A DNA stretch of 64,000 bases from Triplophysa rosa (Eukaryota > Chordata > Actinopteri > Cypriniformes > Nemacheilidae): the NCBI RefSeq assembly GCF_024868665.1, contig NC_079900.1:16027759-16091758 (forward strand), in the 5' to 3' direction. The notes below the pieces were generated by a model. It saw only the letters and a list, made by a program, of their open reading frames with translations. It made no database searches and was not told the origin of the DNA. Every line of letters starts with the position of its first letter. Position 1 is the stretch's first letter. Below are positions 46,351 through 58,659 of this stretch, in pieces. Made by a program: the position numbers and the translations under genes.

Positions 46351-47452
46351 AGACCGGCGGCCGGTAGGGTGTATGCCAATGACAGTACCTCCCCCCCTTT
46401 CTTCTAGGTGGGTCAGCGTACTAATTTAGCCTCCCTTCTTTCCCCACTGGGTGAAGAACAGGCACTCCATCCATCACTAAGCAAGCACCTCCTGCGGGCG
46501 GGCTGGGCAGAGCAGCCCTGCCCCTTAGGCCGGGTACCAACAACATAGTTGTCCAGTTATCCACAACATAGCTCTAACCGGACCTAGTGCTACCGTACGT
46601 TGTAACCCCCAACAGGGCGGTTCCGTCTGATGTATCCTCATGATTGGTTCCCACCTTGGTAACCCATGACCTTCCCTAGGTGGACCTCCACCTTGCGGTA
46701 AACTCCTTCAGTCCGCACATTCCTTCCATGAGTTCTCCCCTAACGGCGAGACCATGTTGGTATCTCCACTAAACTCCTCCCTACGGTAGGAAGTGGTCTC
46801 TGTAGCGCATCCCCCATTTGAGGAAGTAGCGCTTACCCAGTGGCCTTACGGTACCGGGCGGCTTCTCGCTGTTAGAGAAACAAGGCCGCCGCCTGTGAGG
46901 GCCGAAGGCAGGGGCCTTCCCACCTTTCAAGAAAAGCTCTGGGACCCCCTACCTACCCACTAGTAGGTTACAATTTCGCGGTAGCGCTCACGGCTGACAC
47001 GCCCAGGCCAGTCACCGTCGCTTCTCTAGAGATTGTGACAGGGCACAGCGTTGTGGCGTTTTCCATAGGAACACCATCTGTCGGCTCGACACAATGTCGA
47101 GAGACCGACAGAAAGGGAATGTCTTGGTTACGGATGTAACCTCAGTTCCCTGATGGAGGGAACGAGACATTGTGTCCTTTATGCCACAACACGTGCTGCC
47201 CGCTGCAGCAGTTGTGAGAGGTTCTCAGGCTCCTCAGAACAAAGGTGAATGAATGCAGCACGCCGTCTCCCTTTTATACCCGGATATCCGGGGGCGGAGT
47301 CCGGCATGCAAATTTCATTCGCCAATTTCATTGGCCTTTTCTAAAGATGTCAGAAGCGATGGGTTCTCAAGGACGAACCCCATCTGTCGGCTCGACACAA
47401 CGTCTCGTTCCCTCCATCAGGGAACTGAGGTTACATCCGTAACCAAGACGTT
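46350..47452 (+). repeat. DIRS copy 2 3' segment, internal complementary region and right terminal repeat
   Basis: Matches the 3' segment of copy 1. The internal complementary block is about 47075-47170 (cgacacaatgtcgagagacc) and the right terminal repeat about 47255-47402, then the extreme end to gaccaagacgtt-type sequence. Confidence 0.7.
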
Positions 47453-49292
47453 TTACACACCAGAGGACTCCTGCAGCTAAAATGCAAACAAAAACTCCTG
47501 CATGACGCAAGAATATTTTAGTACCGCCATTAAACACTTCTTGTGGGTTGTCGCATGTAAGTTTTGTGGCCACCATGATGAGTTTCAAGAGCCCGCGTGA
47601 CGCGGGAGTGCCCTTAGTTGTACGTAAACACAAGTCGGTCCATCAAGCGAGAGTTGAAAATGTGCAGTGACGAATACTTGGAATCCTGTCAATAGAGTAA
47701 TCAGAAAAACAAGGCCTGGGGAAGCCCTGTCCATTCAATGCATGATTGTCTGTCTTGTTTTGAGCTGCAGGATATGACACTCATGTGCTCTGGGCTCTGT
47801 CACCAAAAAAAAAAGAGGAAACGCAGGCCGATCAACACGGCACTTTTCGAGCTGAAGCTGTGCTTCATCAATGCCTTAAAAGGGACAAGCACAACAGTCT
47901 TGTCAAATAAAGAATGATAAACAATATTATCAATTAGTAACTGTGTGAATTTACATTGTAAACTGTAATCAAATAGTGTCTGTTGATATAATGTGCAACA
48001 CTACTACTGCTATATAAATGTATATATAAATGTAAAAGTCTGCTTTCACAAACAAGGGTTCAGTAAACTCTGTTTAACTCACCAGCATTTAGACAGTTCT
48101 AATAATCTCTGCATTTAGCTAAACTGTCTATTCGGTGGTTTTGGAGACAGCTTAAAATGTTTCTTTTAACGTCGCAATAAATTATATAATGATGTTCTAA
48201 TGGGATGTTTCGCCACCAACCAAAACAGTTCTGTGCTGTTGTTGGGAAAATGTCCGCGTGTGACTGAATAAACACACTTGCGCACATAGCCGAGAGCATC
48301 TTCCAATCATGACACATTTGTATCCAGAATGCAGCTGTGTAATATGACAGTTGAGGCCAAACTTTGTCCAGTAATGACGGGTACATGTCATGTCTCATAT
48401 GTTCACCTTTACTGACTCTTTACTGACTTCATATTATACACAGTTCCAGCTCTCAAATCTGATTGGCTGAGCTGCTACCAAGATGGCTGATATTTATTAT
48501 AACACCACTAGGACACTACACTCCTTTTGTTTTAACCTCATTTAGATGAAAATACACAAAATAACGGTGTCTAAAATGAAGGTTACTTACTGCTTGTTTA
48601 GGAACAATATCACACTCTGAATTTGTACTGAATTTCAGCCGAATCACAGCGAGGGCGTGATTTTTGAATTAGCCATCATATTGATGCTTCAGTTGGTGCA
48701 ACGAACTAATAACCTGAGATAAAGTGCCTTGGCAAAGAGACAGAGGGATAAAACATCTATAATGAACTGGCGGCTGTTTGAGCACAAATATTTGATAAAG
48801 GCCATAAGTTATTTATTAACCTTGTTTCATGGCTCCCTGGAACCCTCATCAGTCTAAGGCTTATTAAAGCTGTGATGCTGCAGTACGTTTACAGAGAAGA
48901 CAGTTGATAGTCCACCCACAGACCCAAACCCACCCGAGACTTTCACGCTGTTCAGAGTACAGGCTTCATGCTTTCACACAAGACGGAGATTGTGGGGATC
49001 AATCTTAAATTATTGATACCTCAGATACAGATGTTGTATGAAGGGAAGTGATCTTCACACATGATATCACACGTTATTTGTTTTAATAAATGGGTTTTTT
49101 TTTGGGTGGTGTTTAATTGAATGTCAATCATAATCTGGAAATGGAAAATTATAGTATAGTCATTATGTTGGCAAACTGGTATATACAGTATGTAGTAGAA
49201 TAGGATGTAGTGTTGTATTTTTACTACATACAGTACATGTTCTGTATTTTACGTCTGTCCTTCTAAAACCTCATATCTCTGGACAATTCGAC
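47453..49292. other. Intronic sequence, nothing recognised
   Basis: No supported gene. Near 48440 the motif caaatctgattggctgag resembles the sequence near 20755 (ttctgattggttgagc), possibly part of an old repeat family. Confidence 0.4.
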
Positions 49293-49452
49293 AGAACACC
49301 GGCGCTGTTCGGTTACAGACTTTCTTAAAAATATATTTTTTTGTGTACTGCGGAAGAAACAAGAGTCTTCTCTTTTTAAGAGAAGGTTTGAAATGACTAG
49401 TATGATTAGTGAGTAATTTTTTTTTTCATTGTTGGGTTAACTATCACTTTAA
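49293..49452. repeat. Angel-like foldback MITE, right half only
   Basis: tgttcggttacagactttct through ggttaactatcacttta. The left half is absent. Confidence 0.6.
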
Positions 49453-50160
49453 TAAAGGTGTCTGATTTAGTATGAAAATAAGTGGTATTTCTAAGACATG
49501 CATTGTGTACAAATCGTCAAATTTCTCAATAAGAGTGGTTGCCCGAGTGGGGTCTCTTTTTATCAGCTCAGCTTGAGGCTCAACCCACCGCGGGCGCCAG
49601 TCGGAGCCTAAAAGGGTAACACGTGGGGTGATGTCTTTTTTTGAAGCCCACGCCAGCTCTCTTCCTCTGGTGTGCGGCCTACAGCTGGGAATGACCGCTG
49701 CAAAGCTATTCATCCCGACAGGCATGAAAGGATTACGCTGAGATCCTGCCTGGGACATCGGGGCAGAGCCGTATAGGTAATAGCAGCTGATCTTAGTCAC
49801 TCAGAGACTCAGCATTTACCTCTTTATCCTCTTATTTTCTTGCTGTTTGCATGTGTGCGCTTCCTGCGATTACTGTAAGTCTCTAGAAAGAAATCCATCA
49901 TAGCTTTGTCAGAAGTTGGGGCGGTGCATTGAGGAAGACAAATCATTTCTTATTACACTCTTAAAGCGAAGGGGAAATGAAGGAGAAAGGAAGCCAGTTT
50001 TGATATATATAAGCGTGCATTCCTGAATCTGGAATCCATTTCGAGGGCTTTCTGGAGAGTACGGAAGAGTTGCGACATGACGACACCTGCCAAACATCTC
50101 TCCTGTGCAGCAATCTCCACATGTGTGCTCATCCACCGGAAGAGAAAACATAAGCTCTAG
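49453..50160. other. Intronic sequence, nothing recognised
   Basis: No feature supported. Moderate GC content near 49560-49760. Confidence 0.4.
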
Positions 50161-50724
50161 CGCGCTTCGTGAGTTTTACAGTCGGAGCTGCTCCGTTCCC
50201 TCGGGGACCGAGGTACACGCGACTAAACGAAGAAACAAAAGTTTGACAGAGAAATGCAGGAGTTAGGCTGCTTCCCAAAGACACAGACTCTGAGGAGCCG
50301 TCAGGGTGCTAAAATACGCAGGGGAGCTTTCAAACAGCTCAAAAGATAGGTGGGCGTTTTAACGGACTGTGGAAACGGAATTTCTCATTCAAGCAGATGC
50401 ACAGTCACAGGTCTCCATGGCAACCAGGAGTCGTGCTAATTGTGTGTCGATGTGATTCCCATCCGCAGCGCTCGTGGTTGTGGGAGAACTTACTGCACAA
50501 CCGTAGCTCTGGACCAATCAGAGTGTGCGCTGAGGATGCGGCGGGCTGACCGTGTTATTGAGCGTGGGCGTGTGTTTAAATATTAACAGAATTAAAGTTG
50601 CGTGTGATCCAGTTCGCAGCCTCCAGAATAAACCGTTGTAACACACTGTTTTAAAGAGCAGTGCTTGTTGTATTTACGCGACTTTTTTCCATTTGCACAA
50701 CACATCACTGCAGGCTAAAAGCTA
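50161..50724 (+). promoter_or_regulatory. Candidate CpG-rich promoter
   Basis: CpG density is higher than in the surrounding sequence (agcgcgcttcg, acacgcgactaaacg, gatgcggcgggc). A perfect CCAAT box in favourable context, GGACCAATCAGAG, lies at about 50513. It is followed 60 bp later by a weak TATA-like tttaaatatt near 50575. A start codon and splice donor follow (next entry). Confidence 0.45.
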
Positions 50725-50779
50725 ATGGAGCCAGAACTTCTGTTAGATTTAGCTACTGCTTTTAATACCCACAGTGCTG
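50725..50779 (+). CDS. Candidate first coding exon, unknown product
   Basis: ATGG in good start context (gctaATGG) opens a frame MEPELLLDLATAFNTHSA, which runs to a strong splice donor, GCTG|GTACGT, with the exon edge at 50779 (one base into a codon). I do not recognise the peptide. The combination of CpG-rich DNA, CCAAT box, start and donor is why it is listed. Chance is possible, since the frame is only 18 codons. The start and first eight codons are duplicated, inverted, at 52094-52211. Confidence 0.35.
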
Positions 50780-51860
50780 GTACGTTTTGCTAAAATTGTT
50801 TGTTGTTTATGGGAATTTCACTCATCCCTTAAGCTTCAGCTGATTTGATTACTAGTGTGTGTTGGCTCTCATGTTTGTGATTGACATCTGCACCTGCTTC
50901 TGTTTCTCCATCATTTGTGTTGTCAAGCTACATTACGTAAAACTTGTCCACGACACTATGTTTGAATGAATGTTGGTCTGTTTTTCCATCTCTGATTACG
51001 TTACATAAATTACTAATTTCCACACACAAGTAAGGCAAGCGCCATATGGAAATGTTGTTTATCGTCAACAGATGTGGGACAGAAAGAGGGCTTTCATCTT
51101 GCAGAGTTTTCATTGCCACTGTTGAGCTCGTCCCACTTTTGAAAGACACACAATACGCGAGCCAAAATGTGACAACTCTATTGTCCGCTCAAAATTCAAT
51201 CCGCTGCGCAAAATGGATCCCACTCACTTTCTCAATAGGGGTTATGCTTGTAGTCCTTGCAGGTTTTTAAGCACCAAAAAAAGAAAGGATAAAATGGTGC
51301 ATACAGGAGGGAAACTCTTGATCATTCTGAGCTGTGGAGGTTCTTGCTTCCATGTTTTTTTGATCAGAGATGATTTTTAATAGATTGCTGACAGAGGAGC
51401 AGTGTAAAGGACAGTAGACAAGAAAGCCCTCAGGGTGCAGTAGATTATAGTCCTATTATCTGAAATTGCAGCATTGGAGACACCAGACGGTATTGTTTTG
51501 TATAGATGTAATTCATTGATTACATTTTTAATGCAAGCGTGCTGCAGAGCTGCATATGTTAGGAATATTGCCAGTGGAGGTGTGCCAATAATGGTGGACA
51601 TTGTAATTGTTACACACAATGCAAAATATTACACAGAGGAAACATTTTGAAGTATTTTCTGTTATTTTAATATAGCTAAATAGTATGTACGTGTATATTT
51701 ATATATTTAGAATAATTTTAGCTGCTATTAATAATGTATTTTTAATGCAACAGTGAGACCTACAATATATACTTATAACACAAATAATAATCTGAAATAT
51801 GTTACATTCTCTTTATTCAAATATTGATTTCACACTTTGGAACAAGGTTAAATCATTTTG
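50780..51860. other. Non-coding sequence; holds donor segment B
   Basis: 51691-51777 is one of the two source segments of the inverted insertion at 52.1 kb. Otherwise nothing is recognised. Confidence 0.45.
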
Positions 51861-52457
51861 AAGGTCCAGTGAATGAAATTTCTAGTGGTGAGGTTGTGCA
51901 TTGCAACTAACGGCTCGATCCACCCTTCCCCACTCCCTTTCGAAGCACTACGGTGGCTGACACAGGACTAAGATGTCGTTGCATTTTTGCTTCTTTGCCG
52001 AAGGAGATAACATATTTACAAAACGCATTCTGTATGGCAGTTAGTCCGTTAAGGGCTACTGTAGAAACAACATGGTGAATTCCATGCAAGGGGATCTAAC
52101 AGAAGTTCTGGCTCCATTAGCTTTTAGCCTGCAGTGATGTGTTGTGCAAAAGGCAAAAAGTCGCGTAAATACAACAAGCACTGCTCTTTAAAACAGTGTG
52201 TTACAACGGTTCTTCTGTATAAGTATATTGTAGGTCTCACTGTTGCTTTAAAAATACATTATTTATAGCAGCTAAAATTATTGTAAATATATAAATATAC
52301 ACGGTGTATGTAGATAGAAATAGCTCATTCTAAGGTAATAAAAACATAACCCTTCATTATGTAAGTTTTTTATACACCTCCGAAGACATAGTTATGTATA
52401 TTATATTGCATTTCTGTCAATAGATCCTCCAAAAAATGACACACACACACCACCTTA
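51861..52457 (-). mobile_element. Repeat family M2, copy 4, carrying a templated insertion
   Basis: Left part from aaggtccagtgaatgaaatt to ccatgcaagggg, right part from tgtatgtagatagaaatagc to gatcctccaaaaaatgac. The 209 bp between them (52094-52302) are absent from copy 2 at the corresponding point, ccatgtaaggggacccgcag. Confidence 0.78.
52094..52302 (-). other. Two-piece inverted templated insertion
   Basis: 52094-52211 is the reverse complement of 50631-50748 with 2 mismatches in 118 bp. After a 6-bp linker, 52218-52302 is the reverse complement of 51691-51777 with three mismatches and a 2-bp gap. Each piece is inverted on its own; their order is not that of a single inverted block. The position inside an M2 repeat gives an independent empty-site reference. 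Confidence 0.85.
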
Positions 52458-53598
52458 AAATAGTATATTTTTGTGAATTTGTATTTCATAGCAAGTGATG
52501 CAATTAGAGCTACGATTCAAATTTTTATGATAAATTATAAGAAAAGTATTGGACATTTTTAAATGTCTTAAATCATTTTTTATCAATTCTTTTTAAAGCA
52601 GTGAGACAGCTTCACTGCCCATGTTTTGAAGAAGTGACATGACTCCAGTGCTTCAATTGCTTCAGTCCTTCCTGCCTCCGTATTCTTAATGGATGCTGTA
52701 ATGTGGTTTGGAGAAACTGGCATTCATATAAGACTGCTACTTCAGCACTATCAGAGTATAAGATTGACACAAGTACAGTAAAAGACACTGTGATATATCT
52801 TAAAAGTGTTGAGCTCTATATCTAGGTTTTTGACTGTCTAGACACTTAATCCAATATTAGACAGGTTTGTGTGGAGGGGAGCTAATAAAACACTTATACA
52901 GTCCCTGAGGCAGACAAGTGTTTCTGCGGAGACACCAAAGTGGAAACAAATGTAATTATTTCTCTCCGGTCCCTCTCACTCCTACTTATATCTTTTCTTC
53001 TATTGTAATACGGGAGGTTGATTTCAGCCATGTTCCCCCTCTGCTGCATTAAGCTCGGAATTGTAAGGAAATCCATAGAATTGAAATTAAAAGCAAAGAT
53101 AAGATCAAAGAAAATGTTAATGATGCAACACACGTTTAAAGCTTGTTTTCACTATAGTGTGTCTTGTTATGGAGCCATATCTTTGAAACTGCTAAATTAT
53201 AAACCTGACTGACTTTGTGCTTTTACTGTGTGATCTCAAGCTTTTTAGATTTGTCAATAAGATTGCATTGATTGTATTGGTGGAAATAACAGAACTAATC
53301 TTGTCCTTCAGACAAGACGCTGAGATTAAGGTTCAACTATTATGACACACACAAAATGGATTTTTAAAGAAACCACAAAAGCCTTAACAAATGAAAAATG
53401 TAATAGTATAGATTGCTTAAACACAGTAATAATTTAGTAGCTGCACCGTCATGGTCAACCGAACTAGAGGATTATCTGTGTATGATTAGGTAAAAAATCT
53501 CTCTCACGTACCTTCTCGGGATCGAAAAAAAAACTTAGCTCTGTATACTGTGGTAGGCTATATGAGACCAGTTTTCTTTTATTGCACTTATGCTTTTT
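52458..53598. other. Intronic sequence, nothing recognised
   Basis: AT-rich, no paired termini and no exon. Confidence 0.45.
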
Positions 53599-53697
53599 GT
53601 TGTCCTTATGTTGTTCCAATTGCTTCCATTGTTTCCCTCATCTGTAAGTCCCTTTGGATAAAAGCGTCTGCTAAATGACTAAATGTAAAATGTAAAT
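53599..53697 (+). repeat. LINE/SINE 3' tail fragment
   Basis: Same as 2751-2852 but better preserved: ctttggataaaagcgtctgc followed by taaatgactaaatgtaaaat. Confidence 0.65.
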
Positions 53698-53838
53698 GAT
53701 TAAAAAGAGGTTGAGCCAGAAACCTTTTTGAATATTGCAACTATATTCACATTAGGCTGAGATTAAGCAAATGGTTCCTAAAAGAATAACAAGTGAGTGT
53801 ATTTTAATGAGCTGATATCAGGGAATACACAGACACAT

Positions 53839-54078
53839 TTAAAAGGGACAGTTCACCTAAAAGTGAAAATTCTGACAATTTTTATTCACCCTCATGTCAA
53901 TTCAAACCTGTATGACTTTCTGCTGCAGAACACAAAAGAAGATATTTTGAAGAATATTGGTAACCAAACGATGGCGGTACCCGTTCACTTTTATTGCATG
54001 GACACAAAACCAATGCAAGTGAATGGGTGCTGTATTGTTCGGGGTGAGTTTTCATATTGGGTTGAGCTATCCCTTTAA
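53839..54078. mobile_element. Foldback MITE (Angel-like), internally deleted
   Basis: Left end aaaagggacagttcacct, right end gttgagctatcccttta. The right inner arm is missing, so the copy is about 240 bp. Confidence 0.8.
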
Positions 54079-55491
54079 CCATTTCCTGTTATATTCTATA
54101 AAGCAGCACCTTTATAGTGCTAGTACTGCATTTTTATTGCCTTACACCAAGTGTTTATAGTTCTTAGTTCATGTAGTGACAACCCTATTGGGATATATTA
54201 AGTCAATATTATTTTTCTGTGCAGTAAGACGATCTTGCACATAAAACAACAGCATTGCAGTCTTTTACTCGCTCTCTCTCTCTCTCTTGTGAATTGCGAG
54301 TAGTGATGGTAGTCTACTGTAGGTGGGATGCATCTTAGAAGCCCGTCTTTGCGTTTAATGATAAAGTATCAGTCGTTGATTCTACTCTATGTTCCTGTAT
54401 AAATCGTTTCTCTGTTGGTGTGTCACACCGCAGATGGCCTGTCCCAGTCCACGGCTGTCCCTGCTGTTACCAGGCAACCGGAAAACTATAAAACTGTGTC
54501 GTCTGGAGTTTTTTTCATGCAAAAATCTAATCAATGCATTCGACATGAAGTCTCTTTCCTGTCTTTTTTAATTTGCTGCCCAATGCGGTTTATTTGTTGC
54601 CTTACTGTGCCTATGTGTAACCAGTCTCTTACAATCTAATCAAAAGGATTACTTAGAAATTGCAAACGTGCTGCAACCTTTCCTTTCACATCACCGCTTT
54701 GCAAAAGAGCAATAATCCAGTTTGCTGTTTGCACAGCTGGGGGTCACTTTTGTGTTTCAGGTGAAATAAAAGGTGTCGTAGCTCAAGGACACAGAGGAGG
54801 GCCTTGTTTAATTACGGTTGTGCACGTTCTTTGCAAACAGCCTTTGGGTTTAGAGGAGAGGACAACCGACACATTAGCCTTCGACCTGAGGGTCTTCAAA
54901 TCCAGATGCTTTACTATTTCTGGATAGCTCGGGGCTCTCTAACACGTCACATGTGCGTTCAATGCTCGATTTTCACCTTGGCTTGGGCTCTAGATCACTC
55001 CCACTGATGTAAAGCCACACATGATGTATACTCATGTTAGAGAAGCACAAGGCCAGAGGGACAGTCATGACTGTTTCAGCATTGCTCATAACAATTTCAA
55101 TTCTCTGTTGGAGATATGAAAAATGTGAATGTTTTGTGAGTGATATTCCCTAGATCTCTGAAGTTTTGAATCGAACTTTTTGATGCAAAAAAGTGAGGTT
55201 CTTTAGGGACCAACCAGGTGCTAATTTTCCCCTCGGTAAAGTGAACACACTACTGTCCGGCCGTTTAGGGAACCCAAACACCATTTTTTGCAACCTTTCA
55301 GTATGTCATGTTTTTTGTAATCCAATATTGTAAATGCTGGATGTCAGACACAGTAATTGATTTTTAAAGACTGGAAATGTTATTGCTGGGATGCATGGGT
55401 GCTATTGTAATTGATCCGCTGTTGTCCATGCTGGAAAGTCCTTTATTTAGTCAAAGAAATTTTTTAACTTACTGCCAAGTATTTATACACC
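54079..55491. other. Intronic sequence
   Basis: A short (CT)n run near 54268-54289; otherwise nothing is recognised. Confidence 0.45.
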
Positions 55492-55499
55492 CTCTAGAC

Positions 55500-55773
55500 C
55501 AGCGGTTCTCAAACTTTTTTGTTGTAAGGCCCCCTTTGTCTAGAGTGCATCGCTTTGCGGCCCCCCAAATAAAGACTTATAATCTCAAACTTAGAATTTG
55601 AATTATACACTATACAATGCTGAACGTCAATTCTTTTGGTTTATTGGGCTTATTTTTCTAATGTTTGATTGCATTATAAATTTCTATATTTCTTAAAATT
55701 GCACAAAATCTGTGCCCCCCGGATCCATCTAGTGGCCCCCCAGGGGCCGCTGCCCCCAGTTTGAGAACCACTG
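55500..55773. mobile_element. hAT-type MITE, CAGCGGTTCTCAAACT ends
   Basis: CAGCGGTTCTCAAACT and AGTTTGAGAACCACTG are inverted ends, as in the widespread vertebrate hAT MITEs that begin CAG-GGTTCTCAA. The flanking octamers ctctagac and ctgtaaac agree at six of eight positions, consistent with an aged duplication. Confidence 0.85.
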
Positions 55774-55781
55774 CTGTAAAC

Positions 55782-57205
55782 TGCTATTTTAAAGTGTTTA
55801 GCAAACAGCATTGGCTGAAATATGCAGTACATTGTAAAAGATTCCTGCAAAAGTTTTAAGGATGGAAATGCAATAAGATGCTCATAGGAGACATTCAACA
55901 AAAGTAAAAGGTCATGTGGGAATAAGTAATCTTCTCAAAAAAATCTATCATATAAAAGGCTTACTTTTTTGTCACTATTTGAAGTTGTTCTATATTAGAT
56001 AAACTTTTTTTGGGTGTCATTGTTTTAGGTTGACCTTGCCTGTCAGTCAAGCATTGTGACCTCCATTCTCTCTACTTTGCAGCATCAGTAAATTCTTGTT
56101 CACCAATGATTGATAATTTGAATCTGTTTTTGCTCCAGGGAGTTTTTCACCTTTCTCCTCCTACGGATGAAAGTCTTTAACAACAGCTTGTTGAGGAGAC
56201 TAATAGAAGTGATGATGTTTTGGATGTGATCAGCGGGTTCTCTTGCAGCGCAGCTGGCCTGGTGCTGTTCTCAGAATCTGTTTCTAAATAGTCCAGGGAA
56301 TACACCTGACAATGATAAATTCCCGGTCTCCTGCTACCGCGTTCTACAAACCTCTGGCTTATCCAGATTCATAATCATTAGAAGCCACTCAACTTCTGGA
56401 ATGCAGTAGTTTATCAAACTGTTGAAACGACTAAATTAATTTCCATGTTGGTTTATGCTGGTTAGTAAGGATTTGTTGCTTCTTGTGAAAAGAATAGCAT
56501 AAACCACTATGGACCAGCACAGCCTTGTTCTTCACCAGCAAAACTATTGAGGTTTGCTGTAATGTTGAATGAAGTCGGTCTTTATAATGAATCTGGTTTA
56601 TTTAAGATAGTAAAAAAATGAGTTCGCCTAAAAATGGAAATTCTGTTACAGATGGGCAACAAGATTGGGGTGAAAGAGAAGTGATACAGAAATAGAGGTG
56701 ACATCCAGCAGTCGGCTAATTCGACCACTAGAGAGGCGGATAAAAGAAAAGGTCAGAGCTTCAGCCGCAGCTAAAGAAAGAAACTTATAACACTAAGTGA
56801 TAGTGAGTGGATGGCTCCGGAAATGAAAATGAGATGGCGGTCCACTGACCTTTACTGTATTCTAAGAATTACTTAAAGAATCAAAGGATCAGTCAGCAGT
56901 GCATATCTGATACATGTGCAGAAGCAAGAAGGCTTAAGCCGGGTGCATGCGGTACGATCTTACCACTGTTGCTTTTCATTCTGTAGGATATAATACCAGT
57001 GAGATCTTTAGATTACAACATCACTGCGCGACATGAACCGTCGGATTGTACGATAGACATTATTATTTGTTGGTCCCAATCTTCAGCATTGACTGTGTGT
57101 CACCTGTCCATGGTAAAATCCATAACACACTGTGCATCTGGCTGGCTTTATATTTAGAATCGAATTGTAGAGATTTATTCTATTCTATCTACCCTTTGAT
57201 ACTGT
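55782..57205. other. Intronic sequence, nothing recognised
   Basis: A loose inverted motif (tttatgctggttagt / atagcataaacc) lies near 56452-56510, too short to call an element. Confidence 0.4.
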
Positions 57206-57362
<157 letters not shown>

Positions 57363-57866
57363 TATACATTGAATCAGGGTTTTTGTATGCTGTGTATTCA
57401 TGCATTAACCCTCTCTATCTCAACCTTGTCATTTAATCTGTCCCTGAGGTGTGGACCCTCCGACCCCATTAGCAAATGTTATTACAGATCGTCCTGATTG
57501 AATTTGCTGTAGCTAATGAAGGTGAAGTGGAGAGACGTATGTGCGCTGTTGCATCGCGATGAGTTGGCTGAATCCTAAGAATCCCCTCGTGTCAGCGGGG
57601 TCCATTCGTTTAGGTGGCAGACTGTGACAGTTCTCCTGCCTTAATCAATGTGATAGCTCCATTTATATTTTCACCTCAGCCAGTGACAAGCAAATAATCC
57701 AATTCTTTGCTTTGACAGTGAGTAGTGACACCTGCGACTTTTGCTGCTCGGAGAACTCTGCGTTCTTACAGCACCGTCACTATGCTCCAGGGGAACTGAA
57801 GGTCAGTTGAAGTCCATTTGTCGTGTGGAAAGGTTTTGGGGAGAAGAGAGTTATGATGATTCAGTA
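57363..57866. other. Intronic sequence, nothing recognised
   Basis: Mixed-composition non-coding DNA without paired termini. Confidence 0.45.
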
Positions 57867-58370
57867 TTAAAGGGATAGTTTACCTAAAAATAAAACGTGA
57901 GTTGTTCCAAATCTGTATACATTTCTTTGTTCTGATGAACATAGAGAAAGATATTTGGAAGAATGCTTGTAACCAAACAGTTATTTGACCCCATTGACTA
58001 CCATAGTAGGAAAGAATTACTCTATAATTGTTTTTGTTCTGTTGAACACACAAAAAATATATTTTGATAAATGAAGGAAAGAGCAAACAATTCTGGGGCA
58101 CTTCTGACTACCACTGATTGTCATTTGACTACCTTAGGAAAAATGACAATCAATGGTAGTCAAAAAGTGCCCCAGAATTGTTTGCTCTTTCCTACATCTA
58201 TCAAAATATACTTAAGAGCCAAGAACTGTTTGGTTAAAAACATTTTTCCAGATATCTTTCCCTGTGTTCAACCAAACAAATAAATTTAGGTTTGAAATCC
58301 AGGTTTGGATTAACTAGAGCGTGAGTAATTCATGACAGAATTTTCATTTTGGAGTAAACTATCCCTTCAA
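57867..58370. mobile_element. Foldback MITE with AAAGGGATAGTTTACC ends and a long inner hairpin
   Basis: A relative of the Angel-like family (ttaaagggatagtttacct / gagtaaactatccctt) but with its own body. Its inner arms, 58075-58126 and 58141-58193, are complementary over about 50 bp with few mismatches around a ~14-bp loop. Confidence 0.8.
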
Positions 58371-58659
58371 AGAACATCAGCATCATTGTTTTTCTTGATT
58401 TTTTCGCATTTATTTTTTTTCGCAACAAGGAGTCAGGTTTGGCAGGTTAGCCCCTACTGGTAGATGTTGTAAGAATGTCTGACACAATTGGAATTTGTAA
58501 CTTTTTAATGTGGTGGTTAATTCGTGTGAATATGTACAATCTTATTTATACGTTTTAGTACAATTTGCTTTCACCAGTGACTTTAGGTGGGGTTAGGGGA
58601 GGGGCTTCCGCGTTGCATGTTTTTTGTGCGATTCACATTGTACGAATTTGTACGAATTA
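58371..58659. other. Intronic sequence
   Basis: Contains a short dispersed motif (ggttagcccctactggtaga, near 58445) shared with 2600 and 41560. Confidence 0.4.

Larger units (their letters stand above)
43849..47452 (+). mobile_element. DIRS-type retrotransposon, copy 2 (reverse transcriptase deleted)
   Basis: Same orientation and family as copy 1, with similar inverted termini (about 43870-44010 and the complement of 47255-47402) and GTT at both ends. It keeps the start of the first (gag-like) gene, then jumps near 44420 to the RNase H region, losing the reverse transcriptase. The recombinase is present but broken. With copy 1 it shows what each has lost. Confidence 0.87.

Noticed and set aside
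49444..49800. Minus-strand 118-residue gene
   Set aside because: No recognisable domain, no splice context, and the frame starts next to a MITE fragment; composition is like the neighbouring non-coding DNA.
50631..52302. Retroposed spliced transcript as the source of the 52.1-kb insertion
   Set aside because: The two pieces are in the wrong order for a spliced RNA from either strand, there is no poly-A tail and no flanking duplication.
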